From Bacteroidota bacterium (GTDB lineage Bacteria; Bacteroidota; Bacteroidia; Flavobacteriales; Flavobacteriaceae): 64,000 nt of DNA. The notes beneath the pieces are model-generated. The model saw nothing but the letters and a program-made list of their open reading frames with translations, searched no databases and was not told the origin of the DNA. This document shows positions 8,279 through 16,931 of this stretch, piece by piece. The position numbers and the translations under genes are program-made. The stretch spans positions 1 to 64,000 of the forward strand of contig JADFOK010000010.1 of assembly GCA_022562895.1 (NCBI GenBank), in the 5' to 3' direction. Numbering within the stretch: the stretch's first letter is position 1; each line of letters begins with the position of its first letter.

Positions 8279-10210
8279 TTAATTCTGTATTATAAACATA
8301 GAGCGTCTATTTAATTGGTGTTCTTCTTCAGTGCATTCTTCACCATTTGAACAATGGTTGATAAGTTGAGATTCACCATATCCTTTTGCACTTAACCTTT
8401 GTTTGTCTATCCCCTTATCTACAAACCAATTAAGTGTAGCCTGAGCTCGTTTTTCGGATAGTGATCCGTTATATGTATCTTTTCCTCTGGAATCGGTATG
8501 TGATTCTATGTGAATTATCAATTCTGGATATTCCTTTAATGCAACTAATATTTTCGCTAGTTCATTAGTAGCGTCTGAGCGAATATTAAATTTATCGAAA
8601 TCAAAATAAATAGGTTGTAAATTCAAACGACATCCCAAATCGTTAGGAGGACAGGGATCTGTTGATTTTAATTGTAAATCTAGTACTATAACACCACTTT
8701 CATCGGGAGTTTCAACAATTTTTTCTATTGGAAAATAATCTTTTTTTGTACCATGAATAATATAAAATAAGTCACATTCTATTATATAACTATATATAGC
8801 ATTGTTCCCCACGGCAACTTTTTCTAACAACTTGTTATTAAAGTCTAAAATAGAAACTTCTGATCCAGGAAGTAATTCTCCTGTAAATTCATCGGTTACA
8901 ACCCCAGAAATTGTAATTACACATTTTTCCGAAAAGCGATATATATCATCATCTATACTTCCACGCCCTCCGTCTTTATTAGATGAAAAATATCCCGTTC
9001 CTTCACTTTCTTTTATAATAAATCCAAAGTCATCCTGATTACTATTTATAGGAGTTCCTATATTACTGACCTTATCAATATTGCCTTTCTCATCCAATTG
9101 AGTGACAAATATATCGAGACCTCCCAAACCTCCATGTCCATCACTCGCAAAATATAAGTTGTTGTTTTCACTAATGAAAGGGAAATTTTCTCGAGCACCT
9201 GTATTTATGGTTGATCCTAAATTAATAGGTTCACTATATTCATTATTTTCTAAAATATTTACATGCCAAATATCCGATCGTCCAAATGTTCCGGGCATAT
9301 TTGATACAAAATACAAACGTTTTTCATCTTTACTCAATGCAGGATGTGAAACAGAATACTCCTTATTATTAAAGGGTAGTTCAACCACATTGGTCCAGGA
9401 ATTATTTCCATCTTTTTCTGCTCTGTATAATTTTAAACGTAAGGTTCTCGTTTGATCAATTTCTTTTTTATCTTTAATGAACTTAATTCTTGAAAAATAT
9501 ACTGTTTTACCGTCTTTGGTAAATACTGCTGATGATTCATTATATTTTGTATTGATTTCTCCACCTAAGGGTTTTAGATTTGATAATGTGCCATCTTCAT
9601 TTATATCTGCAACATACAAATTAAGATAGGGTAAGTCATTCCATTTATCATTTTTAAAATTTTTCAAATCATGTGATGATGAAGCAAAAACCAATTTATT
9701 CATATAAAAGGAGGGTCCGAAATCTGAAAATTCAGTGTTTGTTTGAACTTTCTCAATTTCATATCTTTTGGTTTGGACACCTATACTTTTAAGATAATTT
9801 GGATCATTTTCAAACACATTGATATTGTGATCTTTTCCTCCCAAAGCAATATAGGTTTCCATCAACTCATCAGATTCTTCATATTTGTCGATACTTTTAT
9901 ATGATTGCGCTGCCCTGTAATAATATTCTAATTCAGCATCATCAGGGTATTTATTTATCAACTTTCCATACCATATTGAGGCATTAATATAGTCATCATT
10001 AAAATAATAGGTGTCTCCAAGTTTTTTATAGATTTCAGCAGAATCATACCCTTGTTCTACTACTCTTAGATATATTTTTCTTGCATCAATGTATGCAAAC
10101 TTGTCATAATCTTTATTGGCCTTTTCTATTTTCATCCGTTGGGAAAAAGTAATATTAGTACAAATAAGTACTAAAATCATAAGAGTTATCTTTTGTGAAA
10201 ATATTTTCAT
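8279..10210 (-). CDS. PorE-like OmpA-family protein (TPR, PD40 propeller, CRD, OmpA_C)
   Basis: 643 residues. A signal peptide (to about residue 23) is followed by TPR-like helices (about 24-130), a PD40/WD40-type beta-propeller with repeated KTVYFSR, KRLYFVSN, NNLYFASD and GTGYFSSNKDG blades (about 150-410), a carboxypeptidase-regulatory-like beta domain (about 432-515) and an OmpA_C peptidoglycan-binding domain (536-643: FDFDKFNIR, HTDSRG, LSEKRAQ, NRRS). This four-domain order is that of the T9SS protein PorE, which links the trans-envelope machine to peptidoglycan. Paralogues are commonly encoded beside PorP/SprF genes. It is last in the cassette, 12 bases after the PorP/SprF stop. Whether it serves the general machine or only its operon partner is open. 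Confidence 0.9.
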   Translation of the reverse strand: MKIFSQKITLMILVLICTNITFSQRMKIEKANKDYDKFAYIDARKIYLRVVEQGYDSAEIYKKLGDTYYFNDDYINASIWYGKLINKYPDDAELEYYYRAAQSYKSIDKYEESDELMETYIALGGKDHNINVFENDPNYLKSIGVQTKRYEIEKVQTNTEFSDFGPSFYMNKLVFASSSHDLKNFKNDKWNDLPYLNLYVADINEDGTLSNLKPLGGEINTKYNESSAVFTKDGKTVYFSRIKFIKDKKEIDQTRTLRLKLYRAEKDGNNSWTNVVELPFNNKEYSVSHPALSKDEKRLYFVSNMPGTFGRSDIWHVNILENNEYSEPINLGSTINTGARENFPFISENNNLYFASDGHGGLGGLDIFVTQLDEKGNIDKVSNIGTPINSNQDDFGFIIKESEGTGYFSSNKDGGRGSIDDDIYRFSEKCVITISGVVTDEFTGELLPGSEVSILDFNNKLLEKVAVGNNAIYSYIIECDLFYIIHGTKKDYFPIEKIVETPDESGVIVLDLQLKSTDPCPPNDLGCRLNLQPIYFDFDKFNIRSDATNELAKILVALKEYPELIIHIESHTDSRGKDTYNGSLSEKRAQATLNWFVDKGIDKQRLSAKGYGESQLINHCSNGEECTEEEHQLNRRSMFIIQN

Positions 10211-10222
10211 GCCATTTATTTT

Positions 10223-11161
10223 TTAAAAGAATCTTGGTGATATCACACGAATGGGTTTATGGAAAATATCAAAACGTATCATAAACTCGTATGAACCATC
10301 GCTATAATCTTCAATATCCGTGGATTGATAATCGTAAGCAAATCCAATAAATATTTGATCCGTTGCTTGAAATCCTACCAATGCACTTAGTGAAGCACTC
10401 CATCTATAGGATACTCCCAATGTAACTTTTTCGTATAATAAAAAATTTGCTGAAACATCTACCTGCAGTGGAGAACCACTTACCACTTTTGCTAAGGTTG
10501 CGGGTTTGAACTTTAAATTCTCATTTAAATCAAAAACATAACCCGTAATTAAAAAGTAGTGTAACCTTTCGGCAGCAAGAGTTTCTACATTTGGATTTGT
10601 AATACTTGACGCATCAAAATGTTTGGTGGTCAAAAAGTTTGGAACAGAAAGCCCTGCATAAAACTTTTCAGTATTATAATACACACCGGCACCTATCTGA
10701 GGCTGAAGTTTATTATCAATATTGTCTTCAAAAACATCTCCCGGATCAAAAATATTCAATTTTGTAAAATCAACATCTAATAAACCTATCCCGGCTTTCA
10801 TACCAAAAGATAATTCAGCATTATCAGAAGTATTTATCGTATAGGAATAATCTATATTGATATTAGATTCAATGGCCGGTCCAATTTCATCGCGAACAAT
10901 AGAAAGCCCCAATCCCATATTATCCAGTGTTCCTATAGGAGTGTCTCCTGTAAATGTTACTGTTTTTGGTGCTCCATCAAAACCTACCCATTGGGTACGA
11001 TAAAGGAGTCCAAAACTCAAGACATCACGAGAACCGGCATATGCAGGATTCACCACCTGTGTATTATACATATACTGGGTGTACTGCGGATCCTGCTGTG
11101 CACTTGCTGAAAATATGCCCAGTAAAATCAAAAGTATGATTGTAAAATAACTGTGTTTCAT
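10223..11161 (-). CDS. PorP/SprF-family type IX secretion outer-membrane protein
   Basis: 312 residues. A signal peptide is followed by the family start QQDPQYTQYMYN, then NPAYAGSRD and LLYRTQWVGFDGAPKT, and a predicted 12-14-stranded barrel ending in an aromatic-rich strand with terminal F. In Flavobacterium johnsoniae SprF is needed for secretion of the adhesin SprB, and PorP/SprF paralogues are typically encoded next to proteins with type B C-terminal signals. That is the arrangement here: the gene is 56 bases after the 979-residue type B protein and just before the PorE-like gene. Likely role: dedicated export or surface attachment of that upstream protein. Confidence 0.93.
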   Translation of the reverse strand: MKHSYFTIILLILLGIFSASAQQDPQYTQYMYNTQVVNPAYAGSRDVLSFGLLYRTQWVGFDGAPKTVTFTGDTPIGTLDNMGLGLSIVRDEIGPAIESNINIDYSYTINTSDNAELSFGMKAGIGLLDVDFTKLNIFDPGDVFEDNIDNKLQPQIGAGVYYNTEKFYAGLSVPNFLTTKHFDASSITNPNVETLAAERLHYFLITGYVFDLNENLKFKPATLAKVVSGSPLQVDVSANFLLYEKVTLGVSYRWSASLSALVGFQATDQIFIGFAYDYQSTDIEDYSDGSYEFMIRFDIFHKPIRVISPRFF

Positions 11162-11217
11162 AGTTAAGTAATTTTAACACCGGGAGGTTTAGCTCCTGGA
11201 ATTTTTTGATCTTTTTT

Positions 11218-14157
11218 CTATCTGTTTATATATAAGTAACCTGCATAACTACTCTTTCCAGGATTCTCTCCAAAGATTGTTAATACATAGTAATACGTTC
11301 CTGTTGGTAACTCTTCATTTTTTCTTATCGTTGTACGTCCATCAGAAATACCACTAAACACAAATTGTGTTCCTGTAGATCCGCCGTACCCATCTATTTC
11401 AAAAACCTTTATTCCCCAACGGTTATATATCTTCACATTGTTATTTGGGTATTCCTCGATCCCTTGAATAAAGAAGAAATCATTTAAACCGTCTCCATCT
11501 GGTGTAATACCATTGAAGATTTCAAAAGGTTCGTCAACTTGTGGCAAAATAACCACCGTTGGATCATCAGGTTCTCCATCGTCATTGTCATCAATATTGG
11601 TAGGATCATTTGGATCATCAGATAAATCAGTTATCTCATTTCCGTCTCCATCAACTCCAGAACCAATAGCCTGATTTACAACTTCAAGATTATCAATATC
11701 ATTTTGGGTAATAACATAGGTAGCTGTAAATGTTGAATCATCAAATTCACCTGGTAATAATACTTCAATTGGCCCTCCTTCAATCATTATTCCTGGTAAA
11801 GGATCATCGATTGTGATATTGTATAATGTTACAGATCCTGTATTGGTTACTTTAAAGTTATAGCTTATGGTTTCACCAACTTGAGCACTACCATCTCCAT
11901 TTTCATCATTGAAAACTCCTGTTTTTTCAACAGACATTGAAGCTACTTGACAGAATATAGTTATCGTAGGATCATCATTATCAGTAGCTGTACCTGAATC
12001 ATCAGTTACCACACTTAGATCCGGAGCAGTACCTTCAGCCGTAGCCTGGTTGGTTACCTGACCGGCATCAATATCATCTTGTGTAATGGCATAAGAGGCT
12101 GTGTAGATCCAGGTCTCGGTGACATCCAATTCATTATCACTATCGGTATCTCCCGAATCCGGTCCGGCTATAACACCGCCCAGAAGTGGATCCGTTACCA
12201 CTATATTGGATAGACTTACATTCCCCTGATTGGTTACCGTAAAGGTATAGTCGATCAGTTCCCCAGGATCTGAACAATCACCACCATCATCATAACTACT
12301 TGTCTTAACAATAGCGATGGCAGGAGGATCCTGACAAAGATCAGTGACCGTAGGATCGTCATTATCAGTAGCTGTACCTGAATCATCAGTTACAACACTC
12401 AGGTCCGGAGCAGTACCTTCCACTGTAGCCTGGTTGGTTACCTGACCGGCGTCGATATCATCTTGTGTAATGGCATAAGAGGCTGTGTAGATCCAGGTCT
12501 CGGTGACATCCAATTCATTATCACTATCGGTATCTCCCGATACAAACACGATCGCAACCACCGGATTTGGTGCCTCCAATAAAGGATCCGTTACCAATAT
12601 ATTTGATAGACTTACATTCCCCTGGTTGGTTACCGTAAAGGTATAGTCGATCAGTTCCCCGGGATCTGAACAATCACCACCATCATCATAACTACTTGTC
12701 TTAACAATAGCGATGGCAGGATCTGGACAAAATAATACTATAGTAGTTTCTGAAACAACATCTGGCAATGTACAACCACTACCGTAGGTTCCTATATAGG
12801 TTAATTCAGCTTTAAAATCTCCCACAAAAGGGTCGATTCCAGTATATTCAAAAGTACCATTGAGAACATTAGAGGTACCAACAAGTACATTGTTTAAAAA
12901 GAATTCCCAAGAAAAATCACTAGTTACGGGGCTACAATCTCCTTCGTTTAAAGTACCACTATAATCTATAAAATTAGTACAATTTTGTCGAGAAATAAAT
13001 GGATCTATCTCCGGACAAGGAACACAAATTCCTGGGTTTTGAAAAACCAATGATACAATATTACAATTAGAATCTTGATAGGAAATTACTGTTGTACCTG
13101 AATTTTGATTTCCACATACATTCGCAGATATTGCTATTATTGAATAATTTAAAGTTATTGTTTCATCAAATATTTCGTCAACAAACCAGGATATTAATTG
13201 TCCAGATACCAAAGCTATTCCTTTACTAGTAACTAAAGTTCCAGGTACTAATTCAAAATCAGTAGTAATAACATCTGTAACCATAGGTTCACCAGCAATA
13301 ATTGTTGCTGCTGCTACCAATTGTCCAAGTATTTGAGTATAAATTGCTGATAAGTCGGCAGCCTCTTCTGTAATAAATAATCCTGCATTTTGGATTTTGT
13401 CTAGTGTATCAATAGCTAATGTTTCAAATGGTGGTGCAATTGCACCCGTCAATCCTATTGAAAAGACTTTTTGTGTAAATAATTCTCCGTTTACAACTGT
13501 AGTTTGAGCATTAACTCCAGAAGCTATAGCGGCTTCAATACAAAGTGTACTTGTTTGAGGATTAGTGTCACAATCATCACCGGCACGATCTCTATTGGCA
13601 AGACCATCAGTTAATAAAATTATATTTCTTGACGTGGCACAATCATAGGTTCCATTATTAATAAGTTCCTGATCTGCAGTATATAAACCATCATCTATAT
13701 TTGTATAACCACCGGCTTCAATATCATTAATTATATCAATAATGTTTGATAAACCAGAGCTATCAGTCAAACCTATTTCTAAGGTAGCTTCATCTGCATA
13801 ACTTACAATAGCAACTTTATTTAATCCTGTAGGATTATTGGCTGGAACAAATAGGTTATTCACAAATTCTTTTGCAGCATCTATGGCATAATCCATAGGA
13901 GTAGGAGATGAACCATTATCCATGCTACCAGATCGGTCAATAACCAAAACCACTTCTTGTGGTTTTGGAGGTGGATTTCCAGTAATTTCTAAAGTGATAT
14001 CAAATTGGTTACATATTATATCATTCTCAACAGCAGTTTTATTTATTATAATTTCCTGCCCAAATAAAGAACCAACGGAAAATAGAAAGAAAAATATAAA
14101 CGTAGATTTTATTATTCCTTCAATTAATATGTTTCGTGAGGTTAATTGTTTTTTCAT
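11218..14157 (-). CDS. T9SS-exported VWA-domain protein with tandem DUF11/DUF7507-type repeats and type B (CHU_C) sorting domain
   Basis: 979 residues. The signal peptide ends near residue 34. A von Willebrand factor A domain (about 66-285) has an intact MIDAS motif, D74-R-S76-G-S78, plus a downstream LLTDG. A linker with paired Cys follows. Three DUF11/DUF7507-like beta-sandwich repeats come next (about 479-602, 611-730 and 735-870). The first two are almost identical and start with AIAIVKTSSYDDGGDCSDPG. The gliding-motility-associated type B C-terminal domain covers 874-979 (FNGITPDGDGLNDFF, then IYNRWGIKVFE). The layout is that of a surface adhesin: a metal-dependent ligand-binding head on a repetitive stalk. 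The ligand is unknown. Genes for a PorP/SprF and a PorE-like partner follow directly. Confidence 0.93.
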   Translation of the reverse strand: MKKQLTSRNILIEGIIKSTFIFFFLFSVGSLFGQEIIINKTAVENDIICNQFDITLEITGNPPPKPQEVVLVIDRSGSMDNGSSPTPMDYAIDAAKEFVNNLFVPANNPTGLNKVAIVSYADEATLEIGLTDSSGLSNIIDIINDIEAGGYTNIDDGLYTADQELINNGTYDCATSRNIILLTDGLANRDRAGDDCDTNPQTSTLCIEAAIASGVNAQTTVVNGELFTQKVFSIGLTGAIAPPFETLAIDTLDKIQNAGLFITEEAADLSAIYTQILGQLVAAATIIAGEPMVTDVITTDFELVPGTLVTSKGIALVSGQLISWFVDEIFDETITLNYSIIAISANVCGNQNSGTTVISYQDSNCNIVSLVFQNPGICVPCPEIDPFISRQNCTNFIDYSGTLNEGDCSPVTSDFSWEFFLNNVLVGTSNVLNGTFEYTGIDPFVGDFKAELTYIGTYGSGCTLPDVVSETTIVLFCPDPAIAIVKTSSYDDGGDCSDPGELIDYTFTVTNQGNVSLSNILVTDPLLEAPNPVVAIVFVSGDTDSDNELDVTETWIYTASYAITQDDIDAGQVTNQATVEGTAPDLSVVTDDSGTATDNDDPTVTDLCQDPPAIAIVKTSSYDDGGDCSDPGELIDYTFTVTNQGNVSLSNIVVTDPLLGGVIAGPDSGDTDSDNELDVTETWIYTASYAITQDDIDAGQVTNQATAEGTAPDLSVVTDDSGTATDNDDPTITIFCQVASMSVEKTGVFNDENGDGSAQVGETISYNFKVTNTGSVTLYNITIDDPLPGIMIEGGPIEVLLPGEFDDSTFTATYVITQNDIDNLEVVNQAIGSGVDGDGNEITDLSDDPNDPTNIDDNDDGEPDDPTVVILPQVDEPFEIFNGITPDGDGLNDFFFIQGIEEYPNNNVKIYNRWGIKVFEIDGYGGSTGTQFVFSGISDGRTTIRKNEELPTGTYYYVLTIFGENPGKSSYAGYLYINR
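11967..12325 (-). repeat. Copy B of near-identical DUF7507 coding repeat
   Basis: 359 bases aligned with copy A at 12351-12721. The two match almost base for base except for a 12-base length difference and local divergence around 12165-12180, which encodes GGVIAGPD where copy A has EAPNPVVAIVFV. It lies inside the VWA-protein gene and encodes its second stalk domain. Confidence 0.9.
12351..12721 (-). repeat. Copy A of near-identical DUF7507 coding repeat
   Basis: 371 bases, the partner of copy B, and encodes the first stalk domain. Near identity at synonymous sites, not only at protein level, points to recent duplication or gene conversion. Confidence 0.9.
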
Positions 14158-14217
14158 AAATTATTTTCAGGTTTTAACCTATAATTACTTTGCTTAATTG
14201 TTATAACATAATTTGCT

Positions 14218-14514
14218 TCATTCTTCAGTAGGATTTGGGACATATACTTTTAGTAAGGTATTTGCTGAAATAGAATTACATTCATCTGATTTAGCTTGCA
14301 CCTCGATACAAGACCATCTATAATATGGTGTTCCACTTGGAACACTCACCTGGATTTTAAAACTGTAAGATTGTCCTGCACTAAGGGATATTTGTGTATT
14401 CCCTTGAATTACAATACAATTATGTGCAAATACGGAAGTACCAATAAATGAAATTGTGAAAAAGAATAAAAGAGTAATTAATTTGCGGGTGATAATTAAT
14501 TTTCTTGCTAACAT
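14218..14514 (-). CDS. Small secreted protein of unknown function, first gene of the T9SS cassette
   Basis: 98 residues with a signal peptide (hydrophobic 12-28, likely cleavage after VFA at residue 30). The mature part is about 68 residues, beta-rich, with three Cys (33, 69, 79). I do not recognise a family. It has no T9SS C-terminal signal, so it is probably periplasmic or outer-membrane associated. It ends 60 bases upstream of the VWA-protein ATG on the same strand. An exact -7 element lies about 70 bases upstream of it while none is seen in front of the VWA gene, so it may head the operon. Function is unknown. Confidence 0.6.
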   Translation of the reverse strand: MLARKLIITRKLITLLFFFTISFIGTSVFAHNCIVIQGNTQISLSAGQSYSFKIQVSVPSGTPYYRWSCIEVQAKSDECNSISANTLLKVYVPNPTEE

Positions 14515-14584
14515 AGGTTCAAAAATTTAATAACATTTTTGAAGTAAAATAACGCCCCAACTGCATTTTTTTATTTCGATTGAA

Positions 14585-14592
14585 CAAATATA
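14585..14592 (-). promoter_or_regulatory. Candidate -7 promoter element of the T9SS cassette
   Basis: Minus strand TATATTTG, an exact TAnnTTTG, giving a leader of about 65-70 bases to the small secreted gene. A TTG lies 24 bases further upstream, slightly outside the usual -33 spacing. Confidence 0.45.
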
Positions 14593-14821
14593 CTTTGTAA
14601 TAAAGGAAAAATCCTACAAAATAATCAACTATTAGTTCAACTGTAAATAATACTCGTTGAACTACTCAAAAAAATAAATTTCTAAAGTTTTATTGTAAGA
14701 TGCCGAAAACATTTTAGCATGTATTTTACTATTCAATAAAGTATTTCTGAATTTTTTTTTTGTAAGAATCATAACTAAATTATTACAATAATAATCCTTT
14801 CTAAACTATAAAAACAACCCG

Positions 14822-14829
14822 TATATTTG
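14822..14829 (+). promoter_or_regulatory. Candidate -7 promoter element of prfC
   Basis: TATATTTG, an exact TAnnTTTG, 23 bases upstream of the prfC ATG. No obvious -33 TTG. Confidence 0.45.
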
Positions 14830-14852
14830 GCAATTATTATTACAAACAATCT

Positions 14853-16442
14853 ATGTCATTATTAAGTGAAATTGAACGTAGAAGAACGTTCGGAATTATC
14901 TCTCACCCGGATGCTGGAAAAACTACATTAACTGAAAAATTATTACTTTTTGGGGGAGCTATTCAAGAAGCAGGAGCTGTAAAATCAAATAAAATAAAAA
15001 AGGGAGTTACAAGTGATTTTATGGAAATTGAAAGGCAAAGAGGAATCTCGGTTGCCACTTCAGTTTTAGCTTTTGAATATAAAGGCATTAAAATTAATAT
15101 TCTCGATACACCCGGTCATAAAGATTTTGCTGAAGACACTTATAGAACGCTTACGGCTGTTGATAGTGTTATTGTAATCATTGATGTAGCAAAGGGAGTT
15201 GAAGAACAAACCCAAAAGCTTGTAGAAGTATGCCGAATGAGAAACATACCATTGATCATTTTTATTAATAAACTCGATCGTGAAGGAAAAGATGCTTTTG
15301 ATCTACTTGATGAAATCGAACAAAAACTCAAACTTATCATTACACCTTTAAGTTTCCCTATAGGTATGGGCTTTGATTTCAAAGGAATTTATAACTTTTG
15401 GGAAAAAAATATAAACTTATTTAGTGGCGACAGTCGAAAAAACATAGAAGAAACCATTGAGATTGAGGATATAAATGCACCAGAACTCGATTCACTGATA
15501 GGTGAAACCGCTGCAAATATTCTTAGAGAAGAGGTAGAATTAGTAACCGAAATCTACCCAAATTTTGAACAGGAAGAATACCTTAATGGACACTTACATC
15601 CTGTTTTCTTTGGGTCAGCTTTAAATAACTTTGGGGTTCGTGAGCTTTTGGATTGCTTTATAGAAATCGCTCCAAAACCCCAACCTAAAGAGAGTGACAC
15701 CCGTTTAGTTTTTCCTGATGAAGATTCTTTTACCGGGTTTGTATTTAAAATACATGCCAATATGGATCCCAAACATCGAGATCGTTTGGCTTTTATAAAA
15801 ATTGTTTCGGGAATTTTTAAAAGAAACACACCCTATTTACATGTTCGAAACAATAAGAAAATGAAGTTTTCTAGCCCCAATGCCTTCTTTGCTGAACGCA
15901 AACAAATCGTCGAAATTTCTTATCCGGGTGACATTGTAGGAATCCACGACACAGGGAATTTTAAAATTGGTGATACCTTAACCGAAGGTGAAATATTGTT
16001 GTACAAAGGGATCCCCAGTTTTTCCCCGGAGCATTTTAAATACATAAACAATGCCGATCCCATGAAAAGTAAACAATTGGCAAAAGGAATAGACCAACTC
16101 ATGGATGAAGGTGTAGCACAACTTTTTATTCTCGAAATCAATGGAAGAAAAGTTATCGGTACCGTAGGAGCATTACAATTTGAAGTAATTCAATACCGCT
16201 TAGAACATGAATACGGAGCAAAATGTATTTATGAAAATTTAAACGTTCATAAAGCTTGTTGGATCGAACCTGAAAAATCTAATAAGGATGAGTTAACAGA
16301 ATTTAAACTTGTAAAATCTAGGTTTTTAGCTAAAGACAAACTCGGGCAATTAGTATTTTTTGCAGACTCAGCATTCACATTACAAATGACACTACAAAAA
16401 TATCCTTCTATAAAAATGCACTTTATAAGTGAGTTTGAATAA
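14853..16442 (+). CDS. prfC: Peptide chain release factor 3
   Basis: 529 residues, the usual RF3 length. GTPase motifs: P-loop SHPDAGKTT (17-25), the switch I region GVTSDFMEIERQRGISV, DTPGHKDF near 84-91 and NKLD near 140. The RF3-typical C-terminal domains include HFKYINNADPMKSKQLAKG and QFEVIQYRLEHEYG. RF3 is a GTPase that recycles RF1/RF2 from the ribosome after peptide release. It is monocistronic, converging on the DUF3467 gene with 82 bases between, in which no clear terminator is seen. Confidence 0.97.
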   Translation: MSLLSEIERRRTFGIISHPDAGKTTLTEKLLLFGGAIQEAGAVKSNKIKKGVTSDFMEIERQRGISVATSVLAFEYKGIKINILDTPGHKDFAEDTYRTLTAVDSVIVIIDVAKGVEEQTQKLVEVCRMRNIPLIIFINKLDREGKDAFDLLDEIEQKLKLIITPLSFPIGMGFDFKGIYNFWEKNINLFSGDSRKNIEETIEIEDINAPELDSLIGETAANILREEVELVTEIYPNFEQEEYLNGHLHPVFFGSALNNFGVRELLDCFIEIAPKPQPKESDTRLVFPDEDSFTGFVFKIHANMDPKHRDRLAFIKIVSGIFKRNTPYLHVRNNKKMKFSSPNAFFAERKQIVEISYPGDIVGIHDTGNFKIGDTLTEGEILLYKGIPSFSPEHFKYINNADPMKSKQLAKGIDQLMDEGVAQLFILEINGRKVIGTVGALQFEVIQYRLEHEYGAKCIYENLNVHKACWIEPEKSNKDELTEFKLVKSRFLAKDKLGQLVFFADSAFTLQMTLQKYPSIKMHFISEFE

Positions 16443-16524
16443 ATCAGGAAGTAAGTTAAAAACTTTATTACAAATAATTCTTTTAAGACAATCTCAAGCG
16501 AAATACTAACAAATTTAAATCGTA

Positions 16525-16839
16525 TTACGCTTCACCCGTAGGTCCAAAATTTAATGGAATGGGGGGTTGCTCATAGTCTTTAATTTCTCCGTGAGTATTT
16601 TCAAAACGTTTAACATTATCACTCAATGCCTTTAAAAAACGTTTGGCGTGCTGAGGTGTTAAAATTATTCTTGACTTTACTTTACTTTTAGGAATTCCTG
16701 GCATTATAGTAATAAAATCTACAACAAACTCAGATACTGAATGATTTATAATCGCTAAGTTGCTATAAATTCCCTGTGCAATGGATTCGTCTAATTCTAT
16801 ATTAATTTGTCTCTGCTTTTTTTTCTTTGAATCTGCCAT
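16525..16839 (-). CDS. DUF3467-domain protein
   Basis: 104 residues, soluble. A Lys-rich start precedes INIELDESIAQGIYSNLAIINHS, then FVVDFITIMPG, KVKSRIILTPQHAKRFLKAL and a Pro-rich end. This is the pattern of DUF3467. The family is unassigned functionally and is very often encoded just downstream of rpoC in Bacteroidota, as here (92 bases after the rpoC stop). That position suggests a link to transcription or translation, but it is inference from location only. Confidence 0.85.
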   Translation of the reverse strand: MADSKKKKQRQINIELDESIAQGIYSNLAIINHSVSEFVVDFITIMPGIPKSKVKSRIILTPQHAKRFLKALSDNVKRFENTHGEIKDYEQPPIPLNFGPTGEA

Positions 16840-16931
16840 AATAATATTTTAGTACAACTTTATTAATTTATCATATCGAACGCAGTCGGGTTTATTTAAC
16901 ATGAGTTATCGACTACGACTGAACTTCAAAA

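Larger units (their letters stand above)
14515..14852. other. Intergenic region between the divergent T9SS cassette and prfC
   Basis: 338 bases, strongly AT-rich. I see no ORF, RNA gene or repeat. It holds one exact -7 element facing each way (14585-14592 minus, 14822-14829 plus). The sequence between shows several A- and T-tracts, such as 14754-14761. Confidence 0.6.

Noticed and set aside
11967..12721. CRISPR or intergenic repeat array
   Set aside because: The repeats are about 360 bases, only two copies, in frame and inside a coding sequence for beta-sandwich domains.
16443..16524. Terminator between convergent prfC and the DUF3467 gene
   Set aside because: I looked for a stem followed by a T-run in either direction and saw none good enough to report.
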